The notes under the pieces: generated by a model
Database searches by the model: none
Told to the model about the DNA's origin: nothing
The model's input: the letters and a program-made list of their open reading frames with translations, nothing else
Shown: positions 36,001-45,979 of the stretch, piece by piece
Layout of the letters: each line of letters starts with the position of its first letter
Numbering within the stretch: the stretch's first letter is position 1
Made by a program: the position numbers and the translations under genes
DNA from: Ectobius pallidus
Taxonomy: Eukaryota > Arthropoda > Insecta > Blattodea > Ectobiidae
Length of the DNA: 64,000 nucleotides
Assembly: GCA_964059195.1 (NCBI GenBank)
Contig: CAXKWD010000011.1
Span: 9,874,366 to 9,938,365, forward strand
Reading direction: 5' to 3'

Positions 36001-36600
36001 GTTTCATGCTGGTTTCTGTGTCCTGGCGGCCACATCTCTAACTCCCAAGCGATCAGGTGAAATATCTACACAAACAAAGCCGCTAATGATTCCGAATCTT
36101 TTGATTATAGATAAAATTACAATGAAAATAACCATGTACCTTATCATAAGATATGTTGGGAATGTCCTCTTCTTGCATCCATACAACACTGGCACCTTCT
36201 TAGGAAATTTTCTTTCATGCGCATAAGTTCAGCTTCAGAGATAGAGTTAATTTCTCTTGTGATATTATCTTTAAGTTCTTCTAATATATGGGGGTCTCAC
36301 CTATACATTTTATTTTCCAAGTTCATGTTCGGGTGAAATATCTACGTAACTGAAAGAGAAATTAACTCCACCTCGGAAGCTGAAAGAAAATTTGTGTTGT
36401 GTGGATGCAAGAGGAGGGCATTTCCAACATCTCTTATGATGAGATGCATGGTTATTTTCATTGTAATTTTAATTGAAATTGTGAGAACCTGAATCATTAC
36501 GCCGTTAGCGGCTTTATTTGTGTAGATATTTCACCCAATCACTTAGGAGTTAGGGCTGTAGCCGCTGCGATGCAAAAACCCGCATGATTGGCCAACTCGT
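36001..36600 (-). mobile_element. Tc1/mariner-like transposase scrap in inverted duplication
   Basis: About 36001-36255 and 36345-36600 are diverged inverted copies of each other. On the minus strand around 36130-36290 the reading PHILEELKDNITREINSISE, then MRMKENFLRRCQCCMDARRG, matches the C-terminal tail typical of Tc1/mariner-like transposases (EEI..EI.SI....L......RC..C...G.H). The same segment recurs reverse-complemented in the other arm. Both are interrupted by stops. The parent ends are not identified. Confidence 0.5.
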
Positions 36601-36844
36601 ATGTGAAAGACACTGTAGTATCTGCAGATGGAGTAGAAACATGTTGATTTATTTTGTCAACCACTGTATTTTTTCTTAGGACAGCAAGAAACGACAGTTT
36701 TACTGTTCCATAATTGAAAAAAATTAAACTTTAGCTAAGACTACGTAGTAAACCTGTCTCTCCAAGCCTATAGATAGTGTACTGAAACACTAATCATAAA
36801 GGCTGACTGATTTCTCCTGTCATATATATCTGGAACATCAGTTT

Positions 36845-36960
36845 AACCAATGATAGCGCTAAATGGTCACTTGATGGTTTGGTTGGTTTTACAGTTATTT
36901 ACTCACTCTTCACCATAAAGGGTGTCAGATTTCTAGAGATATCAGATTTCCTGAGTGAAT
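36845..36960 (-). mobile_element. SINE family C fragment
   Basis: Shares GGTTTGGTTGGTTTTA...GTTATTTA and the preceding AATGATAG..AAAT.GTCACT block with the fragment at 37826-37990, and its 3' part with the full copy at 41172-41404. The tRNA head is missing. Confidence 0.5.
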
Positions 36961-37717
36961 TGTAGTTATGGGAAGTAATAAAGTGAAAACTTTTCTTTCA
37001 AACACTTTTAGGCTGAAATAGTTTTGCATGAGAAAACAAACAAACAAAAAATGCAAAATTCTCGTTTTCAGTGCGATTTTTGTAATAAAATTTTATTTTT
37101 CGGGAATATCGAATTTTGGAAAGATCATATCTTATAAAAAGACTTTGCTGATCGCTTTTTGAAAGTCAAATAAACATATGGAAGTATTAATACAATTAAA
37201 TATTCAATAAATCACTTAAATGTTGATTTAGTGAGTATAATATAAATGTAAGAAACTAGAAAAAAAAAAGTATTTCAATTCAAAACTGAAATAACCTTAC
37301 ATGTAAAGATGTTCATGGAAACTGATCTTTGCTATAGTGTATATTAATTTAGCACTAAACCCCATTCCTGGTGATTGTCTTTTATATTTTATTTCAATTT
37401 TGAAGTAGCTGCATTTTGATGCCCAGTATTATACCCTCGATGCACCCTTGATATGTAGATCATATACATTGTGTAAAACAGTTTATCTACATTACAGGCA
37501 AGTGTTAATTGTTAGCTAGTAAGAATTGTGAAAATATACAAAACATAAAGCCCAAAATCCCCTTGATTATATGCAGAAAAATGCAACATTGTGTACCCCA
37601 TGAACAGCAAGTCTATTTGGTTTCAATCCAAAATAACCCAGAAATTGTACTTTGTCAAGCAAAATAACACCAAAATTAACCCAACCTTTGTAATGAAATT
37701 TAATATCATTATTCATA

Positions 37718-37775
37718 AACAAACAAACAAACAAACAAACAAAACAAAACAAAACAAACAAAAAAACAAAAAAAG
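37718..37775. repeat. (CAAA)n / (CAAAA)n simple repeat
   Basis: Pure A/C simple repeat; the ORF crossing it is low complexity and not a gene. Confidence 0.9.
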
Positions 37776-37825
37776 GATTCCCGCTGATTTATTTTACCAT
37801 GCTTTTTTAGAACATCTCTAAAATG

Positions 37826-37990
37826 AATGATAGTGTTAAATTGTCACTAATGGTTTGGTTGGTTTTATGGTTATTTAATGATAGGGGTACAGTTACTTAG
37901 GCTCTTGACCATTATTGGTGTGCCAGAATCTTTGATCCCATGGGATTGTTCACATTCATGCACACATAAGCCAGAGAATGCCACAGAGAA
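37826..37990 (-). mobile_element. SINE family C fragment, 5'-truncated
   Basis: Matches the 3' and central part of the SINE at 41172-41404: GGTTATTTAATGATAGGGG, CTTAGGC...GACC, GTGTGCCAGAAT, CACACATAA. It lacks the tRNA head. The front also matches 36845-36900. Confidence 0.6.
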
Positions 37991-38217
37991 CTGGTGGAAG
38001 CTTTTGAAACAAGGAACTTCCTTACCCCAAACTTAAAGGATTTAGTACGTTGGGCTATGTGTGTTTTTTTATGCTTCCAACTACTGCAATACAGTAGAGG
38101 GGCAAGATGCTGTCTATTGTATGCATGTTTATGGCTGTCTGCTCCCTACTCTATCCTACATCTAGTACCCATAATCTGCATCATACATACATTCCATACC
38201 CTGCCCGTTCATTTGTA

Positions 38218-38539
38218 CAGGGAATCCATTTTATGCGGAAACTTTTTAACAGCGCTGCCCCTGCTCACACTTTCCCCGCTGTTGTGCTTGCAACAGCGGG
38301 GACCGTGTTCCGTTACTACCAGCAAATCAAGACTTTAACATAACATAGGCCTACATGTAGAGGCTTATTACTGACCATTTATTTGAGATACTGTTGAAAA
38401 TGACCCCCGTCAGCAGTAAGACATGCCTCACATCGTTTAAACAAATTATTTGCCACTTTCTGTAATACCGCTTCGGTAATACACTGCACTGCGGCAATGC
38501 GGCAGTGATGCGAGGTTTCCTCATAAAATGGACTCACTG
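38218..38539 (-). mobile_element. mariner-type MITE, internally deleted (family M copy 1)
   Basis: Ends CAGGGAATCCATTTTATG and, inverted, CAGTGAGTCCATTTTATG, flanked by TA (38216-38217, 38540-38541). It matches the longer copy at 56328-56863 at both ends but lacks the middle; the junction is near CACTGCGGCAATGCGG. On the minus strand the remaining code is the transposase C-terminus. Confidence 0.8.
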
Positions 38540-38667
38540 TATATTTCAAAATTGTCCCACATTTTCAAAAGTCGCAGTAATAATTCTTGCTAAGCATGAA
38601 GAGAATTTCTGGGGGTGATTGCTCAATTTTCATTCAGTGTGGTTTTAAATTATGTATATTCTAAAGA

Positions 38668-38911
38668 ATCCTTTGCAGTGGGTGAATTGGTAGCGTGACT
38701 ACCTTCCACTCTAGCGGCCCAGGTTCGATTCCCAGCTAAGAAAATTTTTTCCTGGGTTCAGGACTGGATGTTGTGTCCTTTCATCCCCATCCCGCAAGAG
38801 GCAATGGCAAATCTCTGTGGTATCACCCTTGCCTGAATCACCCGGACGAGTCATGGTGATCATCCCATGACTTCGCCCTGGGTTTTCGGGCAGAAAATTC
38901 ATATCATCATC
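38668..38911 (+). mobile_element. tRNA-derived SINE, family B
   Basis: The plus-strand head has an A box (GGGTGAATTGGTAGCGTG) and B box (GGTTCGATTCCC), then a body with CACCCGGACGAGTCATGG and an ATC-repeat 3' tail. It is flanked by ATATTCTAAAGA (38656-38667) and ATATTCAAAAGA (38912-38923), a 12-bp duplication with one mismatch. Confidence 0.85.
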
Positions 38912-39109
38912 ATATTCAAAAGATAAAATGGCGAATCATGTAATGTATTATACATATCTCACTTTCCTTTGTCTTGCAGACACCTGTAAATTATACTTAT
39001 TCCAAACATTACTAACCCTACTTTATCAATGTATCATAATATAAAAGTCAACACTCTGGTTTTTGAAACAGTTTCAACATGTAAAAGCTTTTCCTTTCTA
39101 ACTAATTAA

Positions 39110-40142
39110 TATTTCAGTTATATGGTTAGAGAGAATATATGGGGCAGTGGTGGAAGCAAAAATGTTATATGGGGTTGAAATGTGGTGGGCATCAAAGGGG
39201 TGGTTGAAAGTTGACCTTGTACATAGGATGTTTTGTAGAGAAGTGCTAGGCCTACCTAGGGGATCACCAATGGGAGTGGCATTAGCAGAGCTAGGAAGGG
39301 TAGGAAGGAAAGGAATGATAGTAGAAAGAATTTTGAAATATTGGTATCGCAATATAAATGTCGATGAGGATAACACATTAAAAGAATGTATGAAGTTTTT
39401 AAATGAAGGTTGGAGGCATGATAATTTGGTGGAGAAAATTAAAAGGATACTGGAAGAAGTTGGAAGGGGGGATATTTGGCAACGAGGAGAAGGTAATAAG
39501 ATAGGATTTTGGAGGGAAGTAAGAAAAAGAGTAGAGGACATGGAAAGGCAAGAGATCTGGGCAAGCTTTGTAAACAAAAGTTCTTTGAGATTATACAGAG
39601 TAATCAAAACTGAGTGGGGAAGGGAGAAATATGTGGATTGTTGTGATAAGCAAGGAAGAGAGGGATATGCATGGATGAGAACAGGGGTGATATATCTGAA
39701 AGGGTTAAGGAAGGACAGAGAGGAAGGTTGTGTACTATGTAGTAAAGAGGAAGGAATATCACACTACTTAACAGAATGTGAAAGGGTAAGAAGGTGGAGA
39801 GAAGAAATTTGGGAGACAAAGTGGGATAAATTTCATAAGGAGATAATAATCGTCAAGATGTTTAAGTTCAGAGGAGAAGAAAAGATTAGGAATACAGGGG
39901 AGTATTTAGGAAAAATGAGAGAGAAGTGGATGAGAAAAATTAAGAAATAGATCAAGAGTAAAATAATCAGGAAAGGTGTGGTAAGTTAACCACCATCCCC
40001 AATCATACATAAAACCTAGGGGTTATAGTTTGAGGGGATTCTTAATGGGTAGTGCTAGACTTATAGATAAGAGACGCATAAAGTGGATGTAGTTAACTAT
40101 GTATGTAAAAGTATGTGTAAATAAAATTCTATTCTATTCTAT
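39110..40142 (+). mobile_element. 5'-truncated LINE with intact C-terminal frame
   Basis: It begins in coding sequence near 39110, runs through the ORF 39147-39950 and a short 3' untranslated region, and ends in AATAAAATTCTATTCTATTC, a poly-A signal with a TTCTA-repeat tail. 5' truncation with an intact 3' end is the usual outcome of target-primed insertion. Confidence 0.8.
39147..39950 (+). CDS. LINE ORF2 C-terminal fragment with zinc knuckle
   Basis: A 267-codon open frame on the plus strand without disablement; the frame is open slightly upstream, so the ATG is not a true start. It opens with AKMLYGVEMWWASKGWLKVD, the post-RT thumb-like region (YG.E.W), continues through FCREVLGLPRGSP, and ends with a CCHC-like knuckle CVLCSKEEGISHYLTEC near residues 199-215. 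This order (RT thumb, then zinc knuckle, no RNase H) fits the C-terminus of an I/Jockey-type LINE. The endonuclease and RT catalytic core are missing. The remnant at 9620-10320 is the same family. Confidence 0.75.
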   Translation: MVEAKMLYGVEMWWASKGWLKVDLVHRMFCREVLGLPRGSPMGVALAELGRVGRKGMIVERILKYWYRNINVDEDNTLKECMKFLNEGWRHDNLVEKIKRILEEVGRGDIWQRGEGNKIGFWREVRKRVEDMERQEIWASFVNKSSLRLYRVIKTEWGREKYVDCCDKQGREGYAWMRTGVIYLKGLRKDREEGCVLCSKEEGISHYLTECERVRRWREEIWETKWDKFHKEIIIVKMFKFRGEEKIRNTGEYLGKMREKWMRKIKK

Positions 40143-40741
40143 ATTATTCTGACTAATTGTCTGATAGTGTTCCACAACAGCCTGAGGAAATGTATGCTCT
40201 AGCTAGGTTATACTGACAGTCAAGAGGAGATAACTTGAATTTAGTCAGTGAAATAGTGAACCTGAAAGAAGAAAGTATATTTTTACTGCATATTTCAATC
40301 CCAATAAGTGTGATAAATAGAATGACCAGATCTTCTCCTTTCACAAGATACTTTTTTTAATACTTTATCCTGCGGCCCGTGACTAGGCTTGAAAATCTCA
40401 GGAATATCCTGAATTTTTTTTTTAATATCCTGCAAAAAGTTTATCAAAATGGAAATTTATGTGAAATACAATGTTTTACCATTCCTATAAAGTTTTTTTC
40501 TCTTTTTAATATAATAATATAATAGGAAATAGTACATGATTGAAAGAAAATCAAAACTCATATCCATAATGGCAACTATATCTCATTAACCCTTAAGAGA
40601 ACAGTAATAAAAACACATTGTGAGTTTTAATACCTCAATGTAACAAACACTGATCATTAATAACACTAGGTAGAATAGTGTAAGTGTTGGCATGCTGATC
40701 ACATGTCCCCAATCCTGCCATCTGGCTATGGTAGACTGCTG

Positions 40742-41120
40742 TTTTTTCCATCGTACTAATGTAATAGGTCATAAAGAAAGTTTTATTGCAACCACTTTAA
40801 TGCTAATATACTCTCTTCCTTGGATACAACCAACAAGTAACCTGCATTTAATTAAAAAGGCATTGCATATGTTGCTATTAATTATTATTACCCTAGGGTA
40901 ATAATACTTACCCTAGGTTAATAATAATTAATAGCAATACTTAATACTTAATTAATAATACTTACCCTAGGTTAATAATAATTAATAGCAACATATGCAA
41001 TGCCTTTTTAATTAAATGCAGGTTACTTGTTGGTTGTATCCAAGGAAGAGAGTATATTAGCATTAAAGTGGTTGCAATAAAACTTTCTTTATGACCGATT
41101 ACATTAGTACGATGGAAAAA
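40742..41120. repeat. Near-perfect inverted repeat, arms about 157 bp
   Basis: 40742-40898 is the reverse complement of about 40964-41120 with only a few mismatches. The roughly 65-base centre is itself built from TACCCTAGGTTAATAATAATTA-type units (ACCCTAGG occurs three times). Transcripts would form a long hairpin. Confidence 0.85.
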
Positions 41121-41171
41121 CAGCAGTCTAGTGTGTCATGATCATTTTGAAGATTAGGCCCTGCTTTTTGT

Positions 41172-41404
41172 CGGTTGGTATATGGTTATTTAACGATGGG
41201 GATTGTACTCCTACTTAGGCCTGTGACCGTCGCCGGTATGCCGGAATTTTGTCCCGCAGGAGTTCTTTTACATGCCAGTAATCTACTGACATGAGCCTGT
41301 TACATTTATGCACACATAAATGCCATCAACCTGGGCTGGGTTTGAACCCGCAACCTTGGGCACAGAAAGCCAGCGCGATACTAACTGTGCCACCCAGGCT
41401 GACG
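41172..41404 (-). mobile_element. tRNA-derived SINE, family C (full copy)
   Basis: On the minus strand it has an A box (TGGCACAGTTAGTATCGC) and B box (GGGTTCAAACCC), then the body. It is flanked by a perfect 11-bp duplication CTGCTTTTTGT at 41161-41171 and 41405-41415. It is nested in the hAT-like element and so younger. Fragments of the family lie at 36845 and 37826. Confidence 0.9.
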
Positions 41405-42160
41405 CTGCTTTTTGTGTTTAAAACTCTGGTCACTCTAGTGATAATCTACAATCAACTGATGGGTTTAGTTTCCTTCATTATGCACTCCTCACACTTTTGC
41501 CCACACTACATACCTACTTTTGATTCTAGATAGGTGGCAGTTAGGTTAGGAATACTGACATTATTGTTAGTAACATGCAGAGCTATGTTTGTTGAAGTTA
41601 GGTTATGAATACTGATATTAGTGTTAGTGACATGTAGAGCTAGGTTGGTAGCAGTTAGGTTAGAACGGTGATATTAACGTTGATTGCTATCAAGTTTACA
41701 ATCCTAGCCTTCTTTCTGGATCATGTGACCCATGCACTGCCAGTGGTAATTCTTGTCTTCCAGCTGCACCTTTTGTTTCTGTATGTCATTTCACTAAAGA
41801 ATAAATGAGCTTCAGGTTTGCACCATTCTTTTTTAATTACCTTGTATGTTGGTAAGACATTTAGGGTCCCCAATCAATAATCATGCTTATAATTTAGGGG
41901 ATAAAGCATGAGGGGGTCCACGCCTGTAACTAAGCCATCTAACAATGATATATAGTACAGTTATTTATTCCAAACCCAGGCAGCTTCCTTTGTTAGGGGA
42001 AGAATTTTGCCACCAGCTCAACCCATGCTTTTTATTGTCACCGCACCTACCAGACAGTTACCTCAGCCAATCAAAATCTAAGAATGTTTTGTGGCAGCTA
42101 GTCGTTTTTCAAAGACAATTTAGATTCAGCCTTGAATCCAAACATGTGGCCTAATAATGT

Positions 42161-44998
42161 ATGTGTTCGCCGTTTTTTTCTCCCAAGAGTGAAACCCCCA
42201 GTCGGCTGAAAAGGCGCAGTGATAAGCCAGATAATTGTGGTGATTCATTAAGAATTCTGCAAATAAATGCTCAAAGCCTAAGAAATAAGGTGCCACAGTT
42301 GGATACAATTATACACGAACATGAACTTGATATTCTATGTATCAGTGAGCATTGGCTGAGGGCCAATGAAATCGAACCTTATGTGCCGTCAGGTTTCAAT
42401 TTAGGAAATTCATTTTGTAGATCTAGTTCTCAAGGCGGTGGCGCATGTATATTTACTAAGGGCAATTTAAAATTTCAACCTATCAATGTTGACACATGTT
42501 GTGTTGAAAACTGTTGTGAAGTATGTGCAGTGGCCTTGGATGATCTAAAAGTCATTATTATATCATTATACAGGCCCCCTAAAGGAGATGTTAATATATT
42601 TTTGACATTATTTGAAGAATTGTTAAGTTATATAAGTAAATTTAATACCGACATTATTCTTGGTACGGATTTAAATTTGGACCTTAATTTAACCAACAAT
42701 TCTATTAATAACTTTTGCACTTTAATCAGGTCGTTCAACTTATATTGCACCAGCTTGCTGCCTACGAGAGTTGAAGCTTGTTTAGATTACATTTTCACCA
42801 CATTCTGGACTAGCAGATATTCAGTCGAGGTAATTAATTTACTTATTGCTGACCATTTAGGTGTACTTTTAAAGTTAAAGGGTAAGAAAGATTTGACGAA
42901 ATCCAAGTTTATTTTAACTAGGAATTTTACAGAATGTGGTTATGCGAGTTTTAATAACATTATGTTCAGTTCAAATTGGAATTTTATACAAGATAATCTT
43001 ATTAGTGTGGATGATGCTTACAAAGAATTTATGGCTGTTTTCACTGAAGCTTTTAATACATGCTTTCCTGTTAGACGTGTAAAGCTCACAAATGAAAGGA
43101 AAAGTATTAGTTGGTACACGCATGAGCTAAAAAACTTTAAGAATGAGGTCTTAAAACTTTACAATTTATATAGACAAACTAACAATGACTTTGTAAAACA
43201 ACTATATTTACAAAAAAATCGAGAATATATAAAGAAGCTTAGGTTAGCTAAGAGTACTGCATACGCTCAGTTTATTAACCAGTCGAATAATAAATGTAAA
43301 GCCAGTTGGCGATTAGTAAACATAGAAAGAGGTAATGTTGGTAGGTCATTGGTGGATATCAATCCGGACGCATACAACTCCTATTGTGTACAAGCTGTTA
43401 AGGACATTGTTTCCTCCGTGGACTATAATGCTTATAGTGCAATGGAGCTTTGTAAGAATGCTCCTCCGGTTGGAAATGATGTCAAATTTAACTGGAAAAC
43501 AATCTCAGAGCATGATATTATTGAATCGGTAAATAACTTATCCTCATCACGAAGTTGTGATATCTATGGTTTATCCAACTATACCGTCAAACTAATTATT
43601 CATGTAATGGCTGCTCCCCTTGCCTTCTTAATTAATCTAAGTCTCACACAAGGTGATTTTCCTTCATGTCTCAAAATATCTAAAGTTATACCTCTTCACA
43701 AGAATGGTGATTACTCCGTATTAGGTAATTATCGTCCAATCAGTCTAGTACCTGTAATTTCAAAAATAATTGAGCTTATAATGTACAAACAAATTTCAAT
43801 GTATTTTGAGCATCATAGTTTATTGTCAAATTTGCAATTTGGTTTTAGATCTGGGAAATCAACAGTCCTGGCGCTTGAAACATTAGTGAAGTATATAATT
43901 GATGCATTTGAAAACAAACATTTTGCCCGTCTTATCTTATGCGATCTATCGAAAGCTTTTGATTGTGTTGTACATGAGCTTCTGGTAATGAAACTTAAGT
44001 TTTATGGATTAACTGATGAAAGTGTGAAATTGCTGCAGTCTTATCTCTCAGGTAGATCTCAATATGTATCTGTCAGTGATAAATGTTCTGGTCTTATTAA
44101 TATCCACTATGGTGTACCTCAGGGCTCGATACTTGGTCCTTTTCTTTTCTTAGTAATGGTCAATGATTTAATATATAATATACCTGAATCACCTGTATTA
44201 TATGCTGACGACACGACCCTTAGGATGAGTCACTGTGATATTGAAGTATTGGATCTTTTAACCATAGAAAGTACTGATATTGCTAAGCACTGGTTTTCTG
44301 TTAATGGATTTTTGCTTAATGACACCAAAACTAAATCTATGAATTTTAGTTTAAGAGAAATTTCAAACGATTGCTCATCTGTAAAATTACTTGGCTTATT
44401 GCTAGACCCAAAATTATCATGGAAACCTCATACGGTCTCTGTATGTATTAAAATTTCCAGAGCCACCTTCCTCCTTCGCAAATTGAGAACCTGCGTTCCA
44501 CTTTCTACCTTAAGAAATGTTTATTTTGCACTCTTGCATACCCATATACTTTATGGACTTCACTTGTGGGGTCATTCATCTGGCTGTGATGAAATACTGA
44601 AATGTCAAAAAAGGGCACTAAGAATTATGCTTAATAAGAAATGTAATGAACCTTGTAGGCCTTTATTTATTCAGCTGAATGTAATGACAGTTTATAGTAT
44701 CTTTATTTATACCAGTCTGGTCAACATACATAAGAATATTAGTAGTCTTGAGATGAGATCAGATGTGCATAACTTCAATACAAGAAATAACTCTAAATTG
44801 AATCTTCCTAGATGTAGACTACAGATGACCAATGATACAAGTTTCTACAAGGGTATAGATTTTTATAACAAGCTTCCTATCTCAACTAGAGTTGTTCCTT
44901 TCAACACTTTTAAGGTAAAACTGTGTAATTGGTTCTTATTGAATCCTTTTTATTCTGTTGACGAGTTTCTTGAAACCAATGTAAATATACAATTTTAA
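42161..44998 (+). CDS. LINE ORF2: AP endonuclease plus reverse transcriptase
   Basis: 945 codons without a stop. Residues about 30-240 form an exonuclease/endonuclease/phosphatase-type nicking endonuclease: LRILQINAQSLRNK, ISEHWL (catalytic Glu), SLYRPP, LGTDLNLD and ADHLGV. The reverse transcriptase spans about 480-740: KVIPLHKNG, NYRPISLVP, FGFRSGKST, LCDLSKAFDCV (first Asp about 595), GVPQGSILGP and YADDT (about 681-685, catalytic pair). The tail has LGLLLDPKLSW, YGLHLWG and NKLP. There is no RNase H or zinc knuckle, as in CR1/L2-like LINEs. The product nicks target DNA and primes reverse transcription on it. The TAATAATGT before the ATG closes the frame upstream. It is potentially functional or recently so. 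Confidence 0.92.
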   Translation: MCSPFFSPKSETPSRLKRRSDKPDNCGDSLRILQINAQSLRNKVPQLDTIIHEHELDILCISEHWLRANEIEPYVPSGFNLGNSFCRSSSQGGGACIFTKGNLKFQPINVDTCCVENCCEVCAVALDDLKVIIISLYRPPKGDVNIFLTLFEELLSYISKFNTDIILGTDLNLDLNLTNNSINNFCTLIRSFNLYCTSLLPTRVEACLDYIFTTFWTSRYSVEVINLLIADHLGVLLKLKGKKDLTKSKFILTRNFTECGYASFNNIMFSSNWNFIQDNLISVDDAYKEFMAVFTEAFNTCFPVRRVKLTNERKSISWYTHELKNFKNEVLKLYNLYRQTNNDFVKQLYLQKNREYIKKLRLAKSTAYAQFINQSNNKCKASWRLVNIERGNVGRSLVDINPDAYNSYCVQAVKDIVSSVDYNAYSAMELCKNAPPVGNDVKFNWKTISEHDIIESVNNLSSSRSCDIYGLSNYTVKLIIHVMAAPLAFLINLSLTQGDFPSCLKISKVIPLHKNGDYSVLGNYRPISLVPVISKIIELIMYKQISMYFEHHSLLSNLQFGFRSGKSTVLALETLVKYIIDAFENKHFARLILCDLSKAFDCVVHELLVMKLKFYGLTDESVKLLQSYLSGRSQYVSVSDKCSGLINIHYGVPQGSILGPFLFLVMVNDLIYNIPESPVLYADDTTLRMSHCDIEVLDLLTIESTDIAKHWFSVNGFLLNDTKTKSMNFSLREISNDCSSVKLLGLLLDPKLSWKPHTVSVCIKISRATFLLRKLRTCVPLSTLRNVYFALLHTHILYGLHLWGHSSGCDEILKCQKRALRIMLNKKCNEPCRPLFIQLNVMTVYSIFIYTSLVNIHKNISSLEMRSDVHNFNTRNNSKLNLPRCRLQMTNDTSFYKGIDFYNKLPISTRVVPFNTFKVKLCNWFLLNPFYSVDEFLETNVNIQF

Positions 44999-45118
44999 TT
45001 TTTAATTCACATAATCTTATTATACTATATTGTACCAATTGATGCTATATTGTGTCTAATTTACTTGCATTTATGATGAAGTCCTATTCAAATTTATTTT
45101 GATCTTGGACCAATAAAG

Positions 45119-45155
<37 letters not shown>
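42161..45155 (+). mobile_element. LINE (CR1/L2/Jockey-like group) with intact ORF2
   Basis: The ORF 42161-44998 is followed by a short 3' untranslated region, a poly-A signal (CCAATAAAG) and an ATT-repeat tail at 45117-45155. An ATT tail without poly-A is usual for CR1/L2-like LINEs. No ORF1 was recognised upstream; an in-frame 70-codon stretch (41945-42154) ends in two stop codons just before the ORF. The 5' limit is unknown and may be truncated. Confidence 0.85.
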
Positions 45156-45156
<1 letters not shown>

Positions 45157-45553
45157 TCCGCATGGAGTCATGAGCAGGTTTGCAAGATCTAATGACAGTG
45201 AACAATAAAACACGTTTGAAATGATTAGACTGAGGAAGAACTGAGGTCAGTGATAACAGTGAGAGAATATTGCAACAATGCTTTTGTTTTGGAAAGCGGA
45301 AACTGAGACCCTAACCCCTCGGCTTGGTCAGATCAATTAACATAAAAAAACACCAACTTAATGGTTTATTCCTTTGAAGCCGCCTGGGTATGCAATAAGT
45401 AACTGTACCATACTGAACCATGTATGAAAATGTTTAATAAATATTCTAGTCTATTCTTATCTAATGGTTTGTAAAAAATCTGGAGAAAAACTGTATCATG
45501 GGATATCGACTTCATGCAATTTTTAGACATTTTGTCAAATACTATGTACTTAC

Positions 45554-45884
45554 CTTCTGGTGCACCATCTACCATGCAGAGGTCTCCCGGGATGTGACTA
45601 GCAGAGGATGAGCGAACTGGACCCATGGTCACTGTCCCGGTGTTCGTTGAACCGATGAGGTTCGGTTTGATGTCAGCATGACTGCAACTTGAACTGCTTG
45701 CTGTAGCACCATTTTTCTTACAACTGCTCTCTCCCTCCTCCCCTCCATTCACATGAGATTCTGTCCCCGGTTCTTCTTTCACCGTTGTTTCGGACGCTTG
45801 TCCCTGCGAACTCGGAAGCTCAGTCTTGACAGTCGCAGTACTGCCATTCTTCTCGCGCTGCTTGTCCTTCCCTTCCTTGATCAT
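45554..45884 (-). CDS. lgs: legless/BCL9 first coding exon
   Basis: A minus-strand exon, 110 codons plus one base, ending GCACCAGAAG|GTAAGTAC in phase 1. The start ATG (ACGAGCATGATC) is the first after an in-frame TGA, and an acceptor (TTTTGTTTGTTCACAG|) at 45925 suggests the exon begins at 45924 with about 40 bases of 5' untranslated sequence. The reading starts MIKEGKDKQREKNGSTATVK and continues through a Ser/Glu/Lys-rich region with SSSCSHADIKPN and RSSSASHIPGDLCMVDGAPE. Low-complexity N-termini of this type precede HD1 in BCL9 proteins. It joins in phase to 29232 and then to the HD1 exon. CpG and GC content are clearly higher than in the flanks, as expected of a conserved coding exon. Confidence 0.72.
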
Positions 45885-45979
45885 GCTCGTGTCTGTGATG
45901 TTAAACTTTCACATCAACACTAATCTGTGAACAAACAAAATTAATAATGGACATGAGTTTCAGTTAAATTCACTTGGTA

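Larger units (their letters stand above)
40318..41437. mobile_element. hAT-like non-autonomous element, family H copy 2, with internal foldback
   Basis: Ends TAGAATGACCAGA and, inverted, TAGAGTGACCAGA. The flanks are GTGATAA(A) at 40310-40317 and GTGATAA(T) at 41438-41445, a 7-8 bp duplication as expected for hAT. It contains a near-perfect internal palindrome (40742-41120) and a family C SINE (41172-41404). The relative at 14725-15664 has only one of the two palindrome arms, so the internal inversion happened within this lineage. Non-coding. Confidence 0.65.

Noticed and set aside
37591..37821. 76-codon ORF
   Set aside because: Its end is translated (CAAA)n simple repeat; no domain or splice context.
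39098..39607. 169-codon minus-strand ORF
   Set aside because: Antisense shadow of the LINE C-terminal ORF.
41945..42154. ORF1 of the intact LINE
   Set aside because: In the same frame and directly upstream, but only 69 residues, with no coiled coil, RRM or zinc finger visible; probably 5' flank.
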